A DNA stretch of 64,000 nt from Humulus lupulus (taxonomy: Eukaryota > Streptophyta > Magnoliopsida > Rosales > Cannabaceae): positions 171,273,980-171,337,979 of the forward strand of contig NC_084798.1 of NCBI RefSeq assembly GCF_963169125.1, given 5' to 3'. The translations under genes and the position numbers were made by a program. Of this stretch, positions 1 to 11,950 are shown piece after piece. The notes below the pieces were generated by a model that saw only the letters and a list, made by a program, of their open reading frames with translations, was not told the DNA's origin and did not search any database. How positions within the stretch are numbered: position 1 is the first letter of the stretch; each line of letters starts with the position of its first letter.

Positions 1-1348
1 GTATAAAATCTGGACCCAAAATTCTCTGAAATTGTGGGTTTAAAACCCAGATTTTAATGCAAAAAGCACATATGTTTGTTTTCCTTCTTTTTTATAGATT
101 ACGGATGATATACCTTGTAGAACAAGAAATAGGGTACTGAACTAGGGTTTTAAATTGCACGTTTCCCAAAATTATCACTTTTTGAGTAACTGTCAACTTT
201 TCTCCTAAAAATCCGGGATTCTCAAAATAAATCCACACTTTTCTTCCCTTGCGTCGAATACACGCTCGAAGCCTGAACCTTTCAATAGTTCGGGTTTCTT
301 TCTCGAATTCGACCCACTCTTTTGAGACTTCGGTCTCAATCGGACTTACTCCATGATCTCGAGCCTTCGAGCTCGAATAACCTAAATTCTTACTCTGATT
401 TCTTGTATGCCTGGCCCTCACCCTTTTCTTTCTTGCTAGATGTTGTAGAATTATGAGAAACTATGGGGGTCAATGCTCGCAATTCCTTATTCTACAACAA
501 CTCCTAGTCTAGAATCGCCTTTCACTTGAAACCAGCGGCTAATTCACTAGCATAAAGTGAGGTGCGAGCAAGAAGATATTCGAGCTCAGATCGACAAGGT
601 CGAGGAAAGGAAAAGGAGGAAACTTTGAGTCACAATCTATTCAGACCCAAACCCCGAGCTTAGATCTGTCCCTCTCGACCCCATGCTCAAAGTAACCGTT
701 GCTTACAAGCCTGGTGATCTTACTTTCTCGCTGATGGAAGATTCATCAAACCGCCCATCCACCTCGCAACCTGCTGCCATTCTTACCCCCAGGGAGGAAT
801 TCTTCGAGGCCAAACATTACTGAAGCTCGGTAACTTCATCGGGACAAATCTCTGACATCCTTACTCACCAAGGCTTAGGACTATCCAACTCACTGAGGTG
901 TCAAGCTTCTACTTCAAACGAATGGAGCTCCTATGCCCGGGTGATTGTCGACTCGACAATAAACTTAAGCTCGCGGCCTGGAGTCGCGAGCATACGAAGG
1001 CAGGGGCTCTACTGCCCTTGAAATTATTTTCAAAGGATTTTATAGATTTTGTTAGGCTCGCGGATTTCCAAATCCATACCAATTCATACAGGGTCTTGTC
1101 AGCCTTGAGGTCGCTTTACCACGAATTAAAGTGGGATGGACCTTCACTAAGAGAGATCCTGTATCTCTTTTTTTTAAAAATCAACCCCTCCCAAGCTCGG
1201 GGAGGAGATGGCTTCTACTACCTGTCAAGCTATCCCAAGGAGAAGAAAATATTTGAGGACATGCCCAACCATCCCCCCAACTTTAAGCTAGCATTCTTCT
1301 GGACAGATGGCCTAGCTCCTTCAAAATTCTATTTGTTCCAACGAATTC

Positions 1349-1393
1349 GTAATTACATATCCTCCTTTCTTTTCTTGCTTGATTAATGTTTAG
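1349..1393 (+). other. Candidate intron in antisense gene of element C
   Basis: GTAATT donor at 1349 and a TTTAG acceptor ending at 1393. At 45 bases it is shorter than most plant introns. It sits at the same place as the 51208-51300 intron of element B's gene, at the end of the N-terminal domain. Confidence 0.4.
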
Positions 1394-1751
1394 GCTTGAA
1401 CTAATTGAAATGTATCCACTTCTTCAGCCAACTATCACCGTCCCACTCCCACGGACTCGATGAGGGAGCACAAGAAAGCTTTGCTCTAGCTGTCGTATGG
1501 CAGGCGTTCTCTCTCTTATCTTCTTCATGAAGATAAGCTTCGAGCCTGCGGCCTCCTAGAGCAGGATCAGTTGATGGACAATGTCGCTTATCGCAAATAT
1601 ACCATGTGGGAGCATGAACCACTCCCTACTGATAAGCTTCCTCCAAGACAGAGGTCAACGAGCTCGAGGGCCCGCTCCCTAGTTCGTCGCCACGGGAGTC
1701 CATGCTTGGGAAATGAAGCGAATGACAAGGCTTCGAGCTCGAGTGACAGAG

Positions 1752-2160
1752 GTAAAGTCATCCTCAGCTCAACCTTGTGGTCTCCTTGCCTAATAAAACA
1801 TAAACCCGACACCCTAATCCTATTCCCGGATTCCAGGGATAATTTCCACGTATGGTCTTGGGTAGACGAAAGGGTTCTTAGGTTTGATAGTTGGTTAGGG
1901 AGATTCCAAACTATGTATAGCTTAAATAAAGTTTAGGATGGGGTAGCCGTTCAGTATGGGAAAAATAAATATAGAGACCTTTCGAGGCTAACTTCCACAT
2001 ATAGGGAAGCGACTCCCCTGCCTCCTCTGATGATAGGAGAATTACTTTGTCGCCGAGCACAAGCTCGGGGGAGAGTTCCAGTTAGGTTTCTTGTCACTTG
2101 AATCTTTGTATCTTTTTAGTATTTTAAGCTCGTTAACTAATGTATGACTTGTTTATGCAG
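1752..2160 (+). other. Candidate intron in antisense gene of element C
   Basis: GTAAAG donor at 1752 after an acidic/serine-rich exon, and a pyrimidine-rich acceptor TTTATGCAG ending at 2160. Its position corresponds to the 51679-52145 intron of element B. The donor-side frame stays open to 1936, much as in B. Confidence 0.5.
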
Positions 2161-3208
2161 TCGATATGGACTCTGACCTTGATAACGTGCTCAATCGCCG
2201 TTCGAGAGCCAAACAAAGCAAACGCCCGAGGGCATCACAGAAGGTGGGGCAGCCCTCTAAGGTCCTGAAACGGACTGAGACGACCCCTCCTCCTCTGGAC
2301 TCCCAAGGCCCAAGCCAAGCTGTTGCTGCAGACCCCAAGGTCGGGGTACCTGCCGAAGTCACTCTTCCTCTGCCTCTTGCCACCCAAGCTTCCCAGGAAA
2401 CCGCGCCAGCTCCAAAGAAGTTGGTTCCAACTCGTGAGTGTCTGCTGTCAATTTCGACTCACTTTAGTGAGTGTCTTATTGACAATGCTGCTGGGACCCA
2501 CGGAGCCACCCTTGGCTCGAATGTTTTGTCACGAGTGGGCCAAGCTTTAGCAATCTTGGGGCTCCTCAGTGGCAGTTCCTAACCACCTCGCGAGACTCCA
2601 ATGCCTTTATGACAAGGGTACCGAGCTCATCTCCTCGGTAATTTTCTCTTACTTTTTTGTTATTTGTTTGGGTTTTTACTTGGAATATGTTCTAACCCTA
2701 TTTGTTTGTGTGTAGGCACTTTTTGCGTTTGCTCAGCTGAACTACAAGCTGAACAACGAAGTTCATTCGAGCATGTCTTATGCTCAAGAGTTGAAGAATC
2801 TCCAGCTCAAGCTCATTGACGAGCTCAAAGTTGGAAGTTGAGCTTGACGAGAAGAACTCGAGAATCAAGGAGCTTGAGAAGCTAAACACCAAGCTCGAGG
2901 AGGAGAAAAAGGCCTCCTTTGACATAATCGAGGGTGAAAAGGCTCGCCTCCTTGAGGAATTCAAGCAAAAGAAGGTTCGCATAGTGGATATAGCCATGTA
3001 CAGAATCTGGGCCAACAATGCTGACCTTGATACAAGCTTCTTGGATACTCTCGAGGATGAGTTCTTGGTGAGGTGGCAAGCTTGATTGGAAGCAGAGGAT
3101 GCTGAGGAGGAGGCTGAAAAGGCTAAGGAGAAGTCGGATGCCGCAGGGGGGATGCTCCTGCTTCTTAGAAGCGAGGCTATGGGCTGCGTCCCAAGAATGT
3201 CTTTGTAA

Positions 3209-4059
3209 TATTTTTCTTTTCTTGTTTTTTATGCCCACGGGGAAAAAACAATTTACAGCTCGTATAAGAGCTATTTTTTGTTTGTTCAAACTTTCACATT
3301 TGATATCTTTAATTTTATGCTCGGCTTTTACTTTAATATTTTTGCTTCACATTTCTAGCTCGAAATATTTTGAGCATCTTATATTAAATGTTTTCCTTTA
3401 TGTTTGTTTATTCATACAAACATCTGTTGGATTTAAGCTCGAGTTTCAATGCATTCATGTACAGTTTGTTCAATATATCCATGTCCGATCTCGTTATTTG
3501 TCAAGGTCAGACCGTACTTTTACCATGCACTTGAAAGTACTTAGTTATGGCATGTAAGATAGGTAGTTTAGTTATATCTTGCTTTTTATAGTCACTTTTC
3601 CTCTTCCTCGACTAGTTCCTTAAGGTTGTGAGGTCGAAACTATCTTTTTGCAAAATATTCCAGCCTCGATCTCAATTTAAGCTCCAACTTTTGTTGATTA
3701 GTTTTAGCTGGTTTGTTCAAAACTTATTTAGGTCGTGTTTGGTTTCTAATCCATACAATTGTAATTTTGATAATCTGGTTATGTCTTGCTCATATTAGTT
3801 CGCGCATCTAGTTATATCCGGACACTTATAACTTTAATAATCTGGTTATCTATTTTTTCAAATATATAATATTATTGTATACCACTGATGCCCCTTAATA
3901 TCCTATAAGTGTGACCATAGGTTATTGAATTAAGAGAGTTTGCAAAAAATACAACATTTAATAAAGAAAATGATTTTTGATCAAAATCAAACATTTTATT
4001 AATAAAAATTCTGTAAAAATAAACATGCATGGTTACATTGAAACATCATTCCTACACTA
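3209..4059. other. Spacer between convergent antisense gene and integrase of element C
   Basis: AT-rich and non-coding in all frames beyond short chance ORFs. The two genes of element C end tail to tail here, so 3' UTRs and polyadenylation signals of both strands are expected. Around 3728 the text GGTCGTGTTTGGTTTCTAAT resembles one end of a Harbinger-type MITE, but I could not find the matching second end. Confidence 0.5.
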
Positions 4060-4981
4060 TTAATAGTAAGGTCGCAAATGTTCGCCATTCCAAGCGCATG
4101 GTACCAATTCTCCGTTTAATCTGGTCAATTTATATACTCTAGGTCGAATAATGGACTCAATCTGGTAAGGTCCTTCCTAGTTAGGTCTGAGTACTCCAGC
4201 AGATGGGTCTCTTGTAGCTAGGAATACACGTCTTAATAGTAAGTCTCCCAATTGGAGCTGTCTACTCCGAACCTTTTTATTGAAGTATCAGGTAGCTTGC
4301 TGCTGATATGCTACATTCTTCAGTTGAGCTTCCTCTCGTTTCTCTTCAATAAGGTCCATACTTTCTTCGACCTGGGATTGGTTTGAGGCTTGATCGTAAG
4401 CATGGCTCCAAATTGTGGGTATTTCAACCTCAATTGGTAACATGGCCTCGCATCCATATGCCAGGGAAAAAGGGGTATGCCCTGTTGAAGTGCGAGTTGT
4501 GGTTCGATAAGCCCACAAAACTTGAGGTAACTCCTCGGGCCATTTTCCTTTAGCCTCCTCCAACCTTTTTTTCATGGAGCTCTTTAGGTTTTTATTGACC
4601 GCTTCGACCTGGCCATTTGCCTGAGGATGTGCAACAGAGGAGAAACTTTTTATTATTCCATTCTTTTCACAGAAATGGGTAAATAACTCACTGTCGAACT
4701 AGGTACCATCGTCCGACACTATCTTCCTGGGCATCTCCTATCAATAAATAATGTTTTTTTACCACAAAGTCTAAATTTTTTTTCGAGGTAATTGTTGCCA
4801 GGGGTTCGGCCTCGGTCCATTTTGTAAAATAATCGACCGCGTCCATAGCATACTTCACCCCACCTTTACCTGTCGGTAGGAGCCTATAAGGTCGATTCCC
4901 TATACCACAAATGGCCATGGAGAGGTCCAGATGGTAAGCTCGGTAGGTGGGGCTCATGTGATTGAGGCAAAACGCTGGCAC
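4060..4981 (-). pseudogene. Element C integrase, catalytic core and C-terminal part
   Basis: Read on the minus strand, the piece begins just left of a solo LTR with CLNHMSPTYRAYHL, then GGVKYAMDAVDYFTKWTEAEPL (start of the DDE core), the tract at 4575-4288 with WPEELPQVLWAYRTTTRTST and GCEAMLPIEVEIP, and a C-terminal domain ending GEHLRPYY with TAA at 4060-4062. This layout is normal for Ty3/gypsy integrase. Frameshifts separate the segments: the region carrying the second catalytic Asp (near 4700) and the one carrying the Glu (near 4600) are in different frames. The first part of the same integrase is at 6890-7063, split off by the solo LTR. Confidence 0.8.
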
Positions 4982-4986
4982 TTATC

Positions 4987-6884
4987 TGTAGAGTCCAAGA
5001 ACTTTACTTAGCTAAGTTAGATAGTAGTATAATAGTAATAGTAGTATTATTGTTATGACTGTGGATTTTTGGTTCAGACCGAGATTTATTTGGACACTCG
5101 TAGTAGTACTTGTAGACTTTCTAAGTTTAACCTATAGTTTAAGAATATTAATTTTAACCTAAGGTTTGATTAATATGACTGATATTGAGGATAATATTTA
5201 GTATACTATAAGGTTTAGATAAGAACCAATAGGATTTTAGCACATGGTATGTATGGGTTTAATAATAATTAAGTATTTTGAGGATTTAATTTATTAAGGG
5301 TAAAATTTGAATGCTCTAAGGTCAGTCAGCAGCTTTGAAAACGTTTGAGGGCTTAGTCAAGGCTGTTTACTCAATTCAAATTAAGCTAAAAATGTGTAAT
5401 TTCGTGTTTAAATAATCAGCGTATGCCGATATATCGCAGCTATAGGGGGCGATATATCATAGCACGATGATACGAAAAACCCGAAACGATGCACGACTGC
5501 CTCGGGCATACTGGCCCAGGCAATATATCGCCCCTCTCAGCACTTTTTGAAAGTTTTCAAAATCATTTCCCATTCAAACCTTCAACCTCTTGATAAGTCC
5601 AGCACCTTTCTGAACGAGTCTTCAGCCTCTGCTGAACGATAATTCAAATTATTTTCACTTAAAAATCCATTATTTTTATTCAAGTTAAATGAGATCTTTT
5701 CATTTCTAAACTCTATAAATAGGACCTAGTACCCAACCATTATTCATCTTTTACTCTAAGTTCAGAGGCTGCAAGTTGCTAGGTGAGTGTGAGAGTGTAA
5801 ACACTTGGGTTGGGAATCATAAGCTTGATCATCATAAGCTTATCAAACACTTGGGAAGTAAGGTTTTATAGCATTTTGGTTCAAGGTTTAGATTGGTCTT
5901 ACAAGTCTTCAAGGTATTTCCACACCCTAGTTCATTGGTATTATATTATTTTCTTTCTCATAGTCTTCTACTCAGCCTTCTAACCTTATTCTTATTTTGG
6001 TTAGGAAATCTAAGTTCTTGAGCACAAGGTTTTGGTAAGTATATTTTAATAGTATAGTTCCTTCATCTCTTTCATCTCTTTTCTTCAATAGACTCACCCT
6101 TTCATAAATGACTTTTAGGAGTGTTCCAAGGTCCCAAACTGTTCTCATATCCCGGTAATTTTGGTAAGGAAAATAGGATAGAATTTATATGTTATATGCT
6201 TTTTATATGTTATCTTATGTTTTTATGTTATGAAATATGTTATGTTATGTATGTTTGTAGGCTTGGGCATATGACCCATATGACTAACAAGCCCCAAATG
6301 GATTATGGGCATATGACTTGCTTAGCTAGTAGGACCCCACTAATCTAATGGGCATATGACTTGTTTAGTCTATGGGACCCCAAGTAATAATGTCCATTAT
6401 AGTATGTGTATGATATAAGTGTTATGTTATGTTTTTATGTTTCTTATGAAATTTATGTATATGAACTATGTGTTAGATTTTCCTTGCTGGGCATTAGGCT
6501 CATTCCTTTTTGTTTATATGTGCAGGGAGATAGTCTTAGTGGCGGGAAAGGTTCTTGGAAGCTTGGAGAATGTGTGTTGAGGTCGAATGGATTCAAGAGC
6601 CGAGCGTTACGATTCGAGGATGTAGTTTTGTTTTTATTGTTTTCTACACGTATTTTTCAGCACTTGTTATGTAATCTTTTTTTTATTTTAAATTATGTTT
6701 TGTTTTGTTTTTAAAACAATGGGATCCCATATCCTACTTGATATTTTATGTAAGTTTAACTTTTATTTTTACAAGATTCTTAATAAAGTTATGGTCTTTT
6801 CACTTGTAAAGTTTTATTAAGGATTAGTGTTTATGTATAGTTTTCGTTAATGGTCCAAAAGTCTAGAGTAGTTGGGTCATTACA
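4987..6884 (+). mobile_element. Solo LTR (1.9 kb), Ty3/gypsy type, TSD TTATC
   Basis: Begins TGTAGAGTCCAAG and ends GGGTCATTACA, with no internal retroviral genes. The five bases on either side are identical (TTATC at 4982-4986 and 6885-6889). Removing the LTR and one repeat rejoins the integrase zinc domain (…YVKRCD) to its core. A TATAAATA box at 5714-5721 gives plus orientation. The length and the ends resemble Tekay/Del-like chromovirus LTRs, which is an inference. Chance ORFs at 6121-6348 and 6406-6714 are not genes. Confidence 0.9.
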
Positions 6885-6889
6885 TTATC

Positions 6890-8000
6890 ACACCTCTTGA
6901 CATACTCGAAAGTGTCTGCCTTGACAGTGGACCAGAAATATCCTTGTCTTATGAGTTTTTTGGACAAACTATGCCCCCTAGTGTGGTCTCCACAGAACCC
7001 TTCGTGAATTTCTTCAAGAATTTTCTTTGCCTCGGGTGGAGTTACACATCGGAGTAGTGGCATAGAATATCCTCTTCAATATAATCTTCCTTCCACAATA
7101 GTGCATCTCAGGATCTGATACATCAATCTTTGAGCCTCATTCCATTATGCTGGGAGAATGCTGGTTTCGAGGTGATCGACTATTGGGGTCATCCAGGTTG
7201 GTTGGGAATCAATCATGCACACGTCTTCCTTGTCAAGTTCGCTGATACTGGGGTTGATAGAAATTCTATCGGGACCACGTTCAATGTGTCAGCCTCGTTG
7301 GTCATAGCAAGCCTGGCTAAGGCATCTGCATTAGAATTTTGCTCTTGGGAAACCTGCTTTATGGTGTAGAATTCGAATTGTCCGAGTGCAGCCTTGGATT
7401 TTTCTAAATACACAGCCATCCTTATTCCACGAGCTTGATATTCCCCCAAAATTTGGTTGACCAATAACTGGTAATCACTGTAGCAATGTATAGCCTTTGC
7501 TTTGAGTTCCTTGGCCACCCGAAGTCCTGCCAATAATGCTTCGTATTCCGCCTTGTTATTGGATGCTTCGAAGTTGAACCTCAAGGAAGAATGGAAAGGA
7601 CTTCCTACTGGAATGATCAGTATGATTCCTGCCCCCGATCCATTTTCTTTAGAAGATCTGTCGACATAAAGTTTCCACAGCTCCCAGGCTGGGTTATAAC
7701 CTCATCGTCAGACATTCTAGTACAATCTACGATGAAATCTACCAGGGCTTGTCCTTTTATGGTCGTTCTCGAGTGATATGTGATCTCGAACTGTTTGAGT
7801 TTGACTGCCCACTTCAACAATCTACCCGAGGCTTCTGGTTTAGAAAAACTTGCCGCAGTGGTTGGTCAATTAACACATGGATAGGATGTGCTTTGAAATA
7901 AGGTCGGAGTTTTTGACATGAATGGATCAGGCTGAGAGCCAGCTTTCTCATTAAAGGGTATCTTGATTCTGCCACTAGTAACCTTTTGCTGACATAATAC
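6890..8000 (-). pseudogene. Element C RNase H, second RNase H and integrase zinc domain
   Basis: Continues element C's pol on the far side of element D. On the minus strand: YYVSKRLLVAESRYPL and LRPYFKAHPIHVL (end of the RT-linked RNase H, ~8000-7820), LKWAVKLKQFEITYHSRT and IKGQALVDFIVDC (~7820-7700), then the second RNase H at 7584-7213 with SNNKAEYEALLAGLRVAKEL and CYSDYQLLVNQILGEY. The last part, 7063-6890, has HEGFCGDHTRGHSLSKKL and ends at C of the H2C2 zinc site. The extra RNase H is a mark of the Tat lineage. Several frame changes make it non-functional. Confidence 0.82.
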
Positions 8001-8005
8001 ATTGT

Positions 8006-9743
8006 GTGGATGCCAAAAATCCACCAAAAAGAAAAAATCTCTAAGTCCATCGATGGAATACAAGTCTAAAGGTCATTTAGTCATGTTATTAGACTCGGGC
8101 CCATAAGTCTTGCGGAACCGGGAGATTGTCCCAAGGGAAGCATCACCTTATGAGCCATGAAGTATGGCCTTGCTAGGCTAAGGCGCCAAGCCACGCATTG
8201 CAAAAGGGCAAGTGCATGAGGGCCTTGTGTAGAGAGGCCCTACTTGTCTAGAGCCATGCTCCTTTCATGTAGCAGCATGTCTCACATCTCGCAATTCTCC
8301 CCTCGCAATGTGCCTCATCCTAAGGGCCTCGCATAGCCTCGCACCTTGCACATCCGAAGCCTTGCACCAACCTACAGCCTCGCATAGAGAGGCCAAGGGC
8401 CTCGCGCCTTGCACATCCGAGGGCCACGCGTCGCCTCGCGCCCCACACAGAAGCAGCCCCGGCCTCGCGTGCCTAGGGGGCCTCGCATGGGTGACGCCTC
8501 GCGGAGGTGCTCCAACGGGCCTCGCGCCCCACACAGATGTCGCCCCGGCCTTGCGTGCCAAGGGGGCCTCGCGTGGGTGACGCCTCGCGGAGGTGCTCCA
8601 ACGGGCCTCGCGCCCCATACAGATGCAGCCCCGGCCTCGCTGAAGCTCTGCCTCGCGTGCCTAGGGGCCTCGCATGGGTGGCGCCTCGTGGAGGTGCTCC
8701 AACAGGCCTCGCATCCCATGCAGATGCAGCCCCCGTCTCGGCCAGGCACAGCCTCGCGTGCCAGCCCTACTAAGGGCTCGTGGCCTCGCATGACAGCCAT
8801 ACTAAGGGATCGTGGTGTCGCCTCGCGTGCCAACCGTGCTAAGGACTTAGTAGCCTCACCTCGCGCACCGGCCACGTCAAAAGCCTCAAGGCTTCGCCTC
8901 TCGCACCCGCCACATCATTAAGGGCCTCAAGAGACACAGCCTCCACTAAACACCCTTCGGCCACATACTAGGGGCCTCGCAATGTGGGGGCTGCAAAGTG
9001 ATGGTTTCACAAGATGAGACCCTCATCTCATTTGTAGGCGTCATGTCTCATCACACACGCAGAAGGCCTCGTTGAAGAGGCCTTACCTCTCTTCCTGAGA
9101 TAAGTGCCACCAACGGGGCACCACACTCCCTATGAGTCACATGAGATGAAGAGTCAAGGGTCTCTGGGACATGCGGTCGAGGAAGGTCAGAAGGGGCCTC
9201 ACAAAGATTTGACATGAAGCCAAGGGAGGTACAAAATGAGCCAACAAACCAAGAGGAATTAGAGTATGGATACAGTGTCCACGCCATACAGGTAGTGGCA
9301 GTACAAGAATGGTGCTTGGTCAGGACTCCCTCAGCACGCTTATGAGGTCCGTACCTGACAAGTAGTGGAGGAATAATAAGGCATCAAGTCAGGAGCACTT
9401 TTGCAGACCTCTGACACGTACTAGAGCGGACCGCCACTCTTCCAACACCACTACCATCTGTACTGCTATCCTGACAGTGTACTCATGTACTATTTTGTCC
9501 TGAGGGACCACTATGTACAAAGGAGCCATTAGAGCTCCAATATAAATAGATGATCACCCCTCTAGAAAAGGGGTTGGATAATTCATTGTATGCAGAGGCT
9601 ATTAATCAATATAAATTTTTCACTCCATTGATTTATCTATGTTTATCCTTCCATAAGTTCATTCTAAGTTTTTATCTAAACATGGTCACATTGACCTTTG
9701 AGTTTTCCGACCTAATTTCGTTGACGAGATTTCACTGTCAATA
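8006..9743 (+). repeat. 5' LTR of element D
   Basis: Starts TGTGGATGCC and ends GTCAATA (the usual CA mutated to TA). A TATAAATA box lies at 9541-9548. The middle is very GC-rich. It is about 13 bases shorter than the 3' copy and mismatched at scattered sites, so this is not a very recent insertion. Confidence 0.9.
8280..8960 (+). repeat. GC-rich tandem repeats inside the 5' LTR of D
   Basis: Units of about 86 bases, each opening CCTCGCGCCCCACACAGA, start near 8434, 8520, 8606 and 8707. Each contains several CCTCGC words. The flanking stretches are looser CCTCGC-rich sequence. The 3' LTR holds the same array (~12250-12900) with unit losses. Long ORFs on both strands here (for example 8409-8921) come from the lack of AT-rich stops and are not genes. 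Confidence 0.8.
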
Positions 9744-9744
9744 G

Positions 9745-9764
9745 TTTGGCGCCGTCTGTGGGAA
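9745..9764 (+). other. Primer-binding site of element D
   Basis: TTTGGCGCCGTCTGTGGGAA starts two bases after the 5' LTR. Its TGGCGCCGT core is what I expect opposite the 3' end of plant tRNA-Asp. Such sites are common in Tat and Athila elements. The tRNA assignment is from memory. Confidence 0.7.
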
Positions 9765-9811
9765 GAACAAGCATCAGGCCAACGTTCTTTCATCACTACC
9801 AACAAAGAAAA

Positions 9812-11319
9812 ATGCTAACACGTTCAAAACGCCTACGAAAAATGCAAGATGATGAAGTTTGCGAGGATGGAGTAGAGTAGAGGGCGTCCGAGAAAGGCCC
9901 CCCACCACCTGAGCATGGAGGTAGACCAGAGGAACCTCTTCCCCTGGGGGAGGAGAGGGAAGCATCGTCTCCAGCTATCCAGCCCGGCGGAGGTCATTCA
10001 GAGCCATTAGTGTATCCACTTAATCGTCCCCCGTTGACACCACGCTCAGGTCACCAGGACCCCGGTCCTTTGACGCACTGGCCAAGCAAGGGTCCCGGGG
10101 TACGCTGGGTAAGTTCCAGCTCAAGGACTCGCTCCTACAAGGATGAGATTCACGAGTTGCATAAAAAGATTTGAAGGCTGGAAACCACGATAGAGAACAT
10201 GCAGGAGGTTTTAAACGACCTACTGCAAGGGAAGTCAAGCATACCCCTCCCTAAGCGTAAAGGGAAGGAGCATGAAAAAGGGGAAAGCACTGTCCCCGTA
10301 GACGATGGGGGAACCCAACTTTCCACCAGTAAAACCCCCCAGACAAAGTACCAGGGGGGACATAGGCCGACGAAATGTCCCCAGGAGCAAAGGCAGAGGG
10401 AAGGTGATTGTCGTAAGAACGAGGCCGAAGTCCCCTCAAAAGAGGCACCCCCTGGCCTAAGAAAAGAGCTCCATGGGGAGAGGTCAGAAGTAAGAGACGT
10501 ACCCCCCGCGGTTCCCCCAAGGGACACAACCAAGGCAAGGGATCAGCCTGAGAACCCGCAAAACTCCTTATGCAAAAAGAGGAGGGGACTAGACACCAAA
10601 ATGCGTGCCCTCGAGGCAAGATCACCACTGCACTTGGGGGGCACATGGATGACGAAGAAATCGTCCGCGATTCACCCTTCACAAGGGAGATTCAGGCTGA
10701 GCAAATGCCCACTGGCTTCAGAGAGCCTCGCATGACTCCGTACGAGGGTACTACAGACCCAAAATATCACTTAGACTCCTTCAATAACTTGATGAGGTTA
10801 AGAGGGGTCAACAACAGGGAAAAGTGTCATTGCTTTGCCGTTACGCTTAAAGGAGTGGCGTACAAGTGGTTCAAGAGGTTAAGGCCAGGAACAATCAAGT
10901 CATGGCAACAATTCTCTGATGAATTCCTTCAGCAACACCATGTAGCCTGTGATTACGTCCTGCCAACAACCAGCCTCGCTAACATAAAACAAGGCGAGAA
11001 TGAAAGTCTGAAGGACTACATCCATAGGTTCAGTATAGAAGCAACAAAGGTGGGAGGTTTAACCAAAGCGGAGCACAAGATGGCTATTACAGCCGGAGTT
11101 CGTCCAGGAAGCAAGTTGTGGGGTAACATGCTCAAAAGAGAAGTTTCGAATTTGGATGACTTCGAGAGAGAGCACAGCAGTACATACGTGTGGAAGAGGG
11201 CCATAAGAACTTCTATGTTGAAGAAAGGGAACCTTCCTCCAGTTGCCCTACTATCAATACATCTGAAGATTCCATATAGAAGGGGGCGTCATGATAGAGG
11301 GGTCGCTGACCAAGTTTGA
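9812..11319 (+). pseudogene. gag-like gene of element D
   Basis: The ATG at 9812 gives MLTRSKRLRKMQDDEV and soon meets a TAG. The same frame continues, with a further stop, to about 10600 as a charged, proline-rich region. The retrotransposon gag domain lies in another frame at 10690-11319: MTPYEGTTDPKYHLDSFNNL, YKWFKRLRPGTIKSWQQFSD, NIKQGENESLKDYIHRF and AITAGVRPGSKLWGNML. This is the Retrotrans_gag pattern (W at WFKRL, LxxIKQ, LKDYxxRF). A frame change lies between the parts. No zinc knuckle is seen. The protein would package element RNA. Confidence 0.8.
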
Positions 11320-11380
11320 GATTGAACGAAGACCATCTAGCCATGAAAGTCCCGACCCGAGGGGAGATCACCTCAAAAAT

Positions 11381-11692
11381 TGCAAAAAGGGTTTCCAAAG
11401 TAGACGCTTGAGAAAAGGGTCTCCAAAGTAGACGCTTGAAAAAAGGGTCTCCAAAGTAGACGCTTGAAAAAAGGGTCTCCAAAGTAGACGCTTGCAAAAA
11501 TGGTCTCAAAAGTAGACGCTAGCAAAAAGGGTCTCAAAGTAGACTCTTCCAAAAAGGGTCTCAAAGAAGAAGCTTGAAAAAAAGGTCTCAAAGAAGACGC
11601 TTGCAAAAAGGGTCTCAACGTAGATGCTTCCAAAAAGGGTCTCAAAGAAGACGCTTGCAAAAAGGGTCTCAAAGAAGATGCTTCCAAAAATA
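11381..11692 (+). repeat. 27-28 bp minisatellite in element D
   Basis: About eleven head-to-tail copies of a unit built on TAGACGCTTG followed by AAAAAGGGTCTCCAAAG. The first units are 28 bases and the later ones 27, with drift between TAGACGC and AAGATGC. It lies between gag and the purine tract. The 11373-11999 minus-strand ORF is only this repeat read through. Confidence 0.9.
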
Positions 11693-11936
11693 GTACTATG
11701 CCTAATGACGAGAAGGACGCTTCTTGCAAGAAATAATAAGTGCGCGCAAAAATATATAAAAGGATAACTAGAACCCAAGGGGTATAGACACAATCAAGGT
11801 GCATCAAAGAGAGATCTATCGAACCCCCTTTCATGTGGGTTCCAAAGGACCTCGAGCATGATAAACACAAAAAAAAAAGGGGGAATAACAAAAAGGAAGA
11901 GAAGAGTCTACAAGAATGCCTAAAGGCCTCCCTATA

Positions 11937-11950
11937 GACTGGGGGGCAAG
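11937..11950 (+). other. Polypurine tract of element D
   Basis: AGACTGGGGGGCAAG directly before the 3' LTR; the usual priming site for plus-strand DNA. Confidence 0.8.

Larger units (their letters stand above)
684..3208 (+). pseudogene. Antisense accessory gene of element C (putative gypsy-type transposon domain plus coiled coil), broken
   Basis: This plus-strand gene lies opposite to gag-pol, between the integrase end and the missing 3' LTR. From about 684 the reading begins LKVTVAYKPGDLTF. After a stop and a frame change, 898-1348 encodes a domain with AWSREHTKAGALLPLKLF, SYRVLSALRSLYHELKW and GGDGFYYLSSYPKEKK. It matches in arrangement the N-terminal domain of the gene at 50058-54362 and the Pfam 'putative gypsy type transposon' family as I know it. 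Likely introns are 1349-1393, 1752-2160 and 2638-2715. The last exon (from 2716) is charged coiled coil, with repeated LEEEKK/KELEKL heptads. Stops (for example 3083-3085, CGA to TGA) and a frameshift near 2830 inactivate it. The original function is unknown. The start is uncertain. Confidence 0.7.

Noticed and set aside
1..450. TATAAAAT at 2-9 as promoter of the element C antisense gene, with a leader intron ending near 439
   Set aside because: Plausible by comparison with B, but too little upstream sequence and no supporting frame; left uncalled.
3725..3945. MITE suggested by GTGTTTGGTTTCTAATCC
   Set aside because: Only one end seen; no matching inverted end or target repeat.
8308..8921. 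Overlapping Arg/Ala/Pro-rich ORFs on both strands
   Set aside because: They lie in a GC-rich LTR array repeated at 12211-12894, with frames open on both strands for lack of stop codons.
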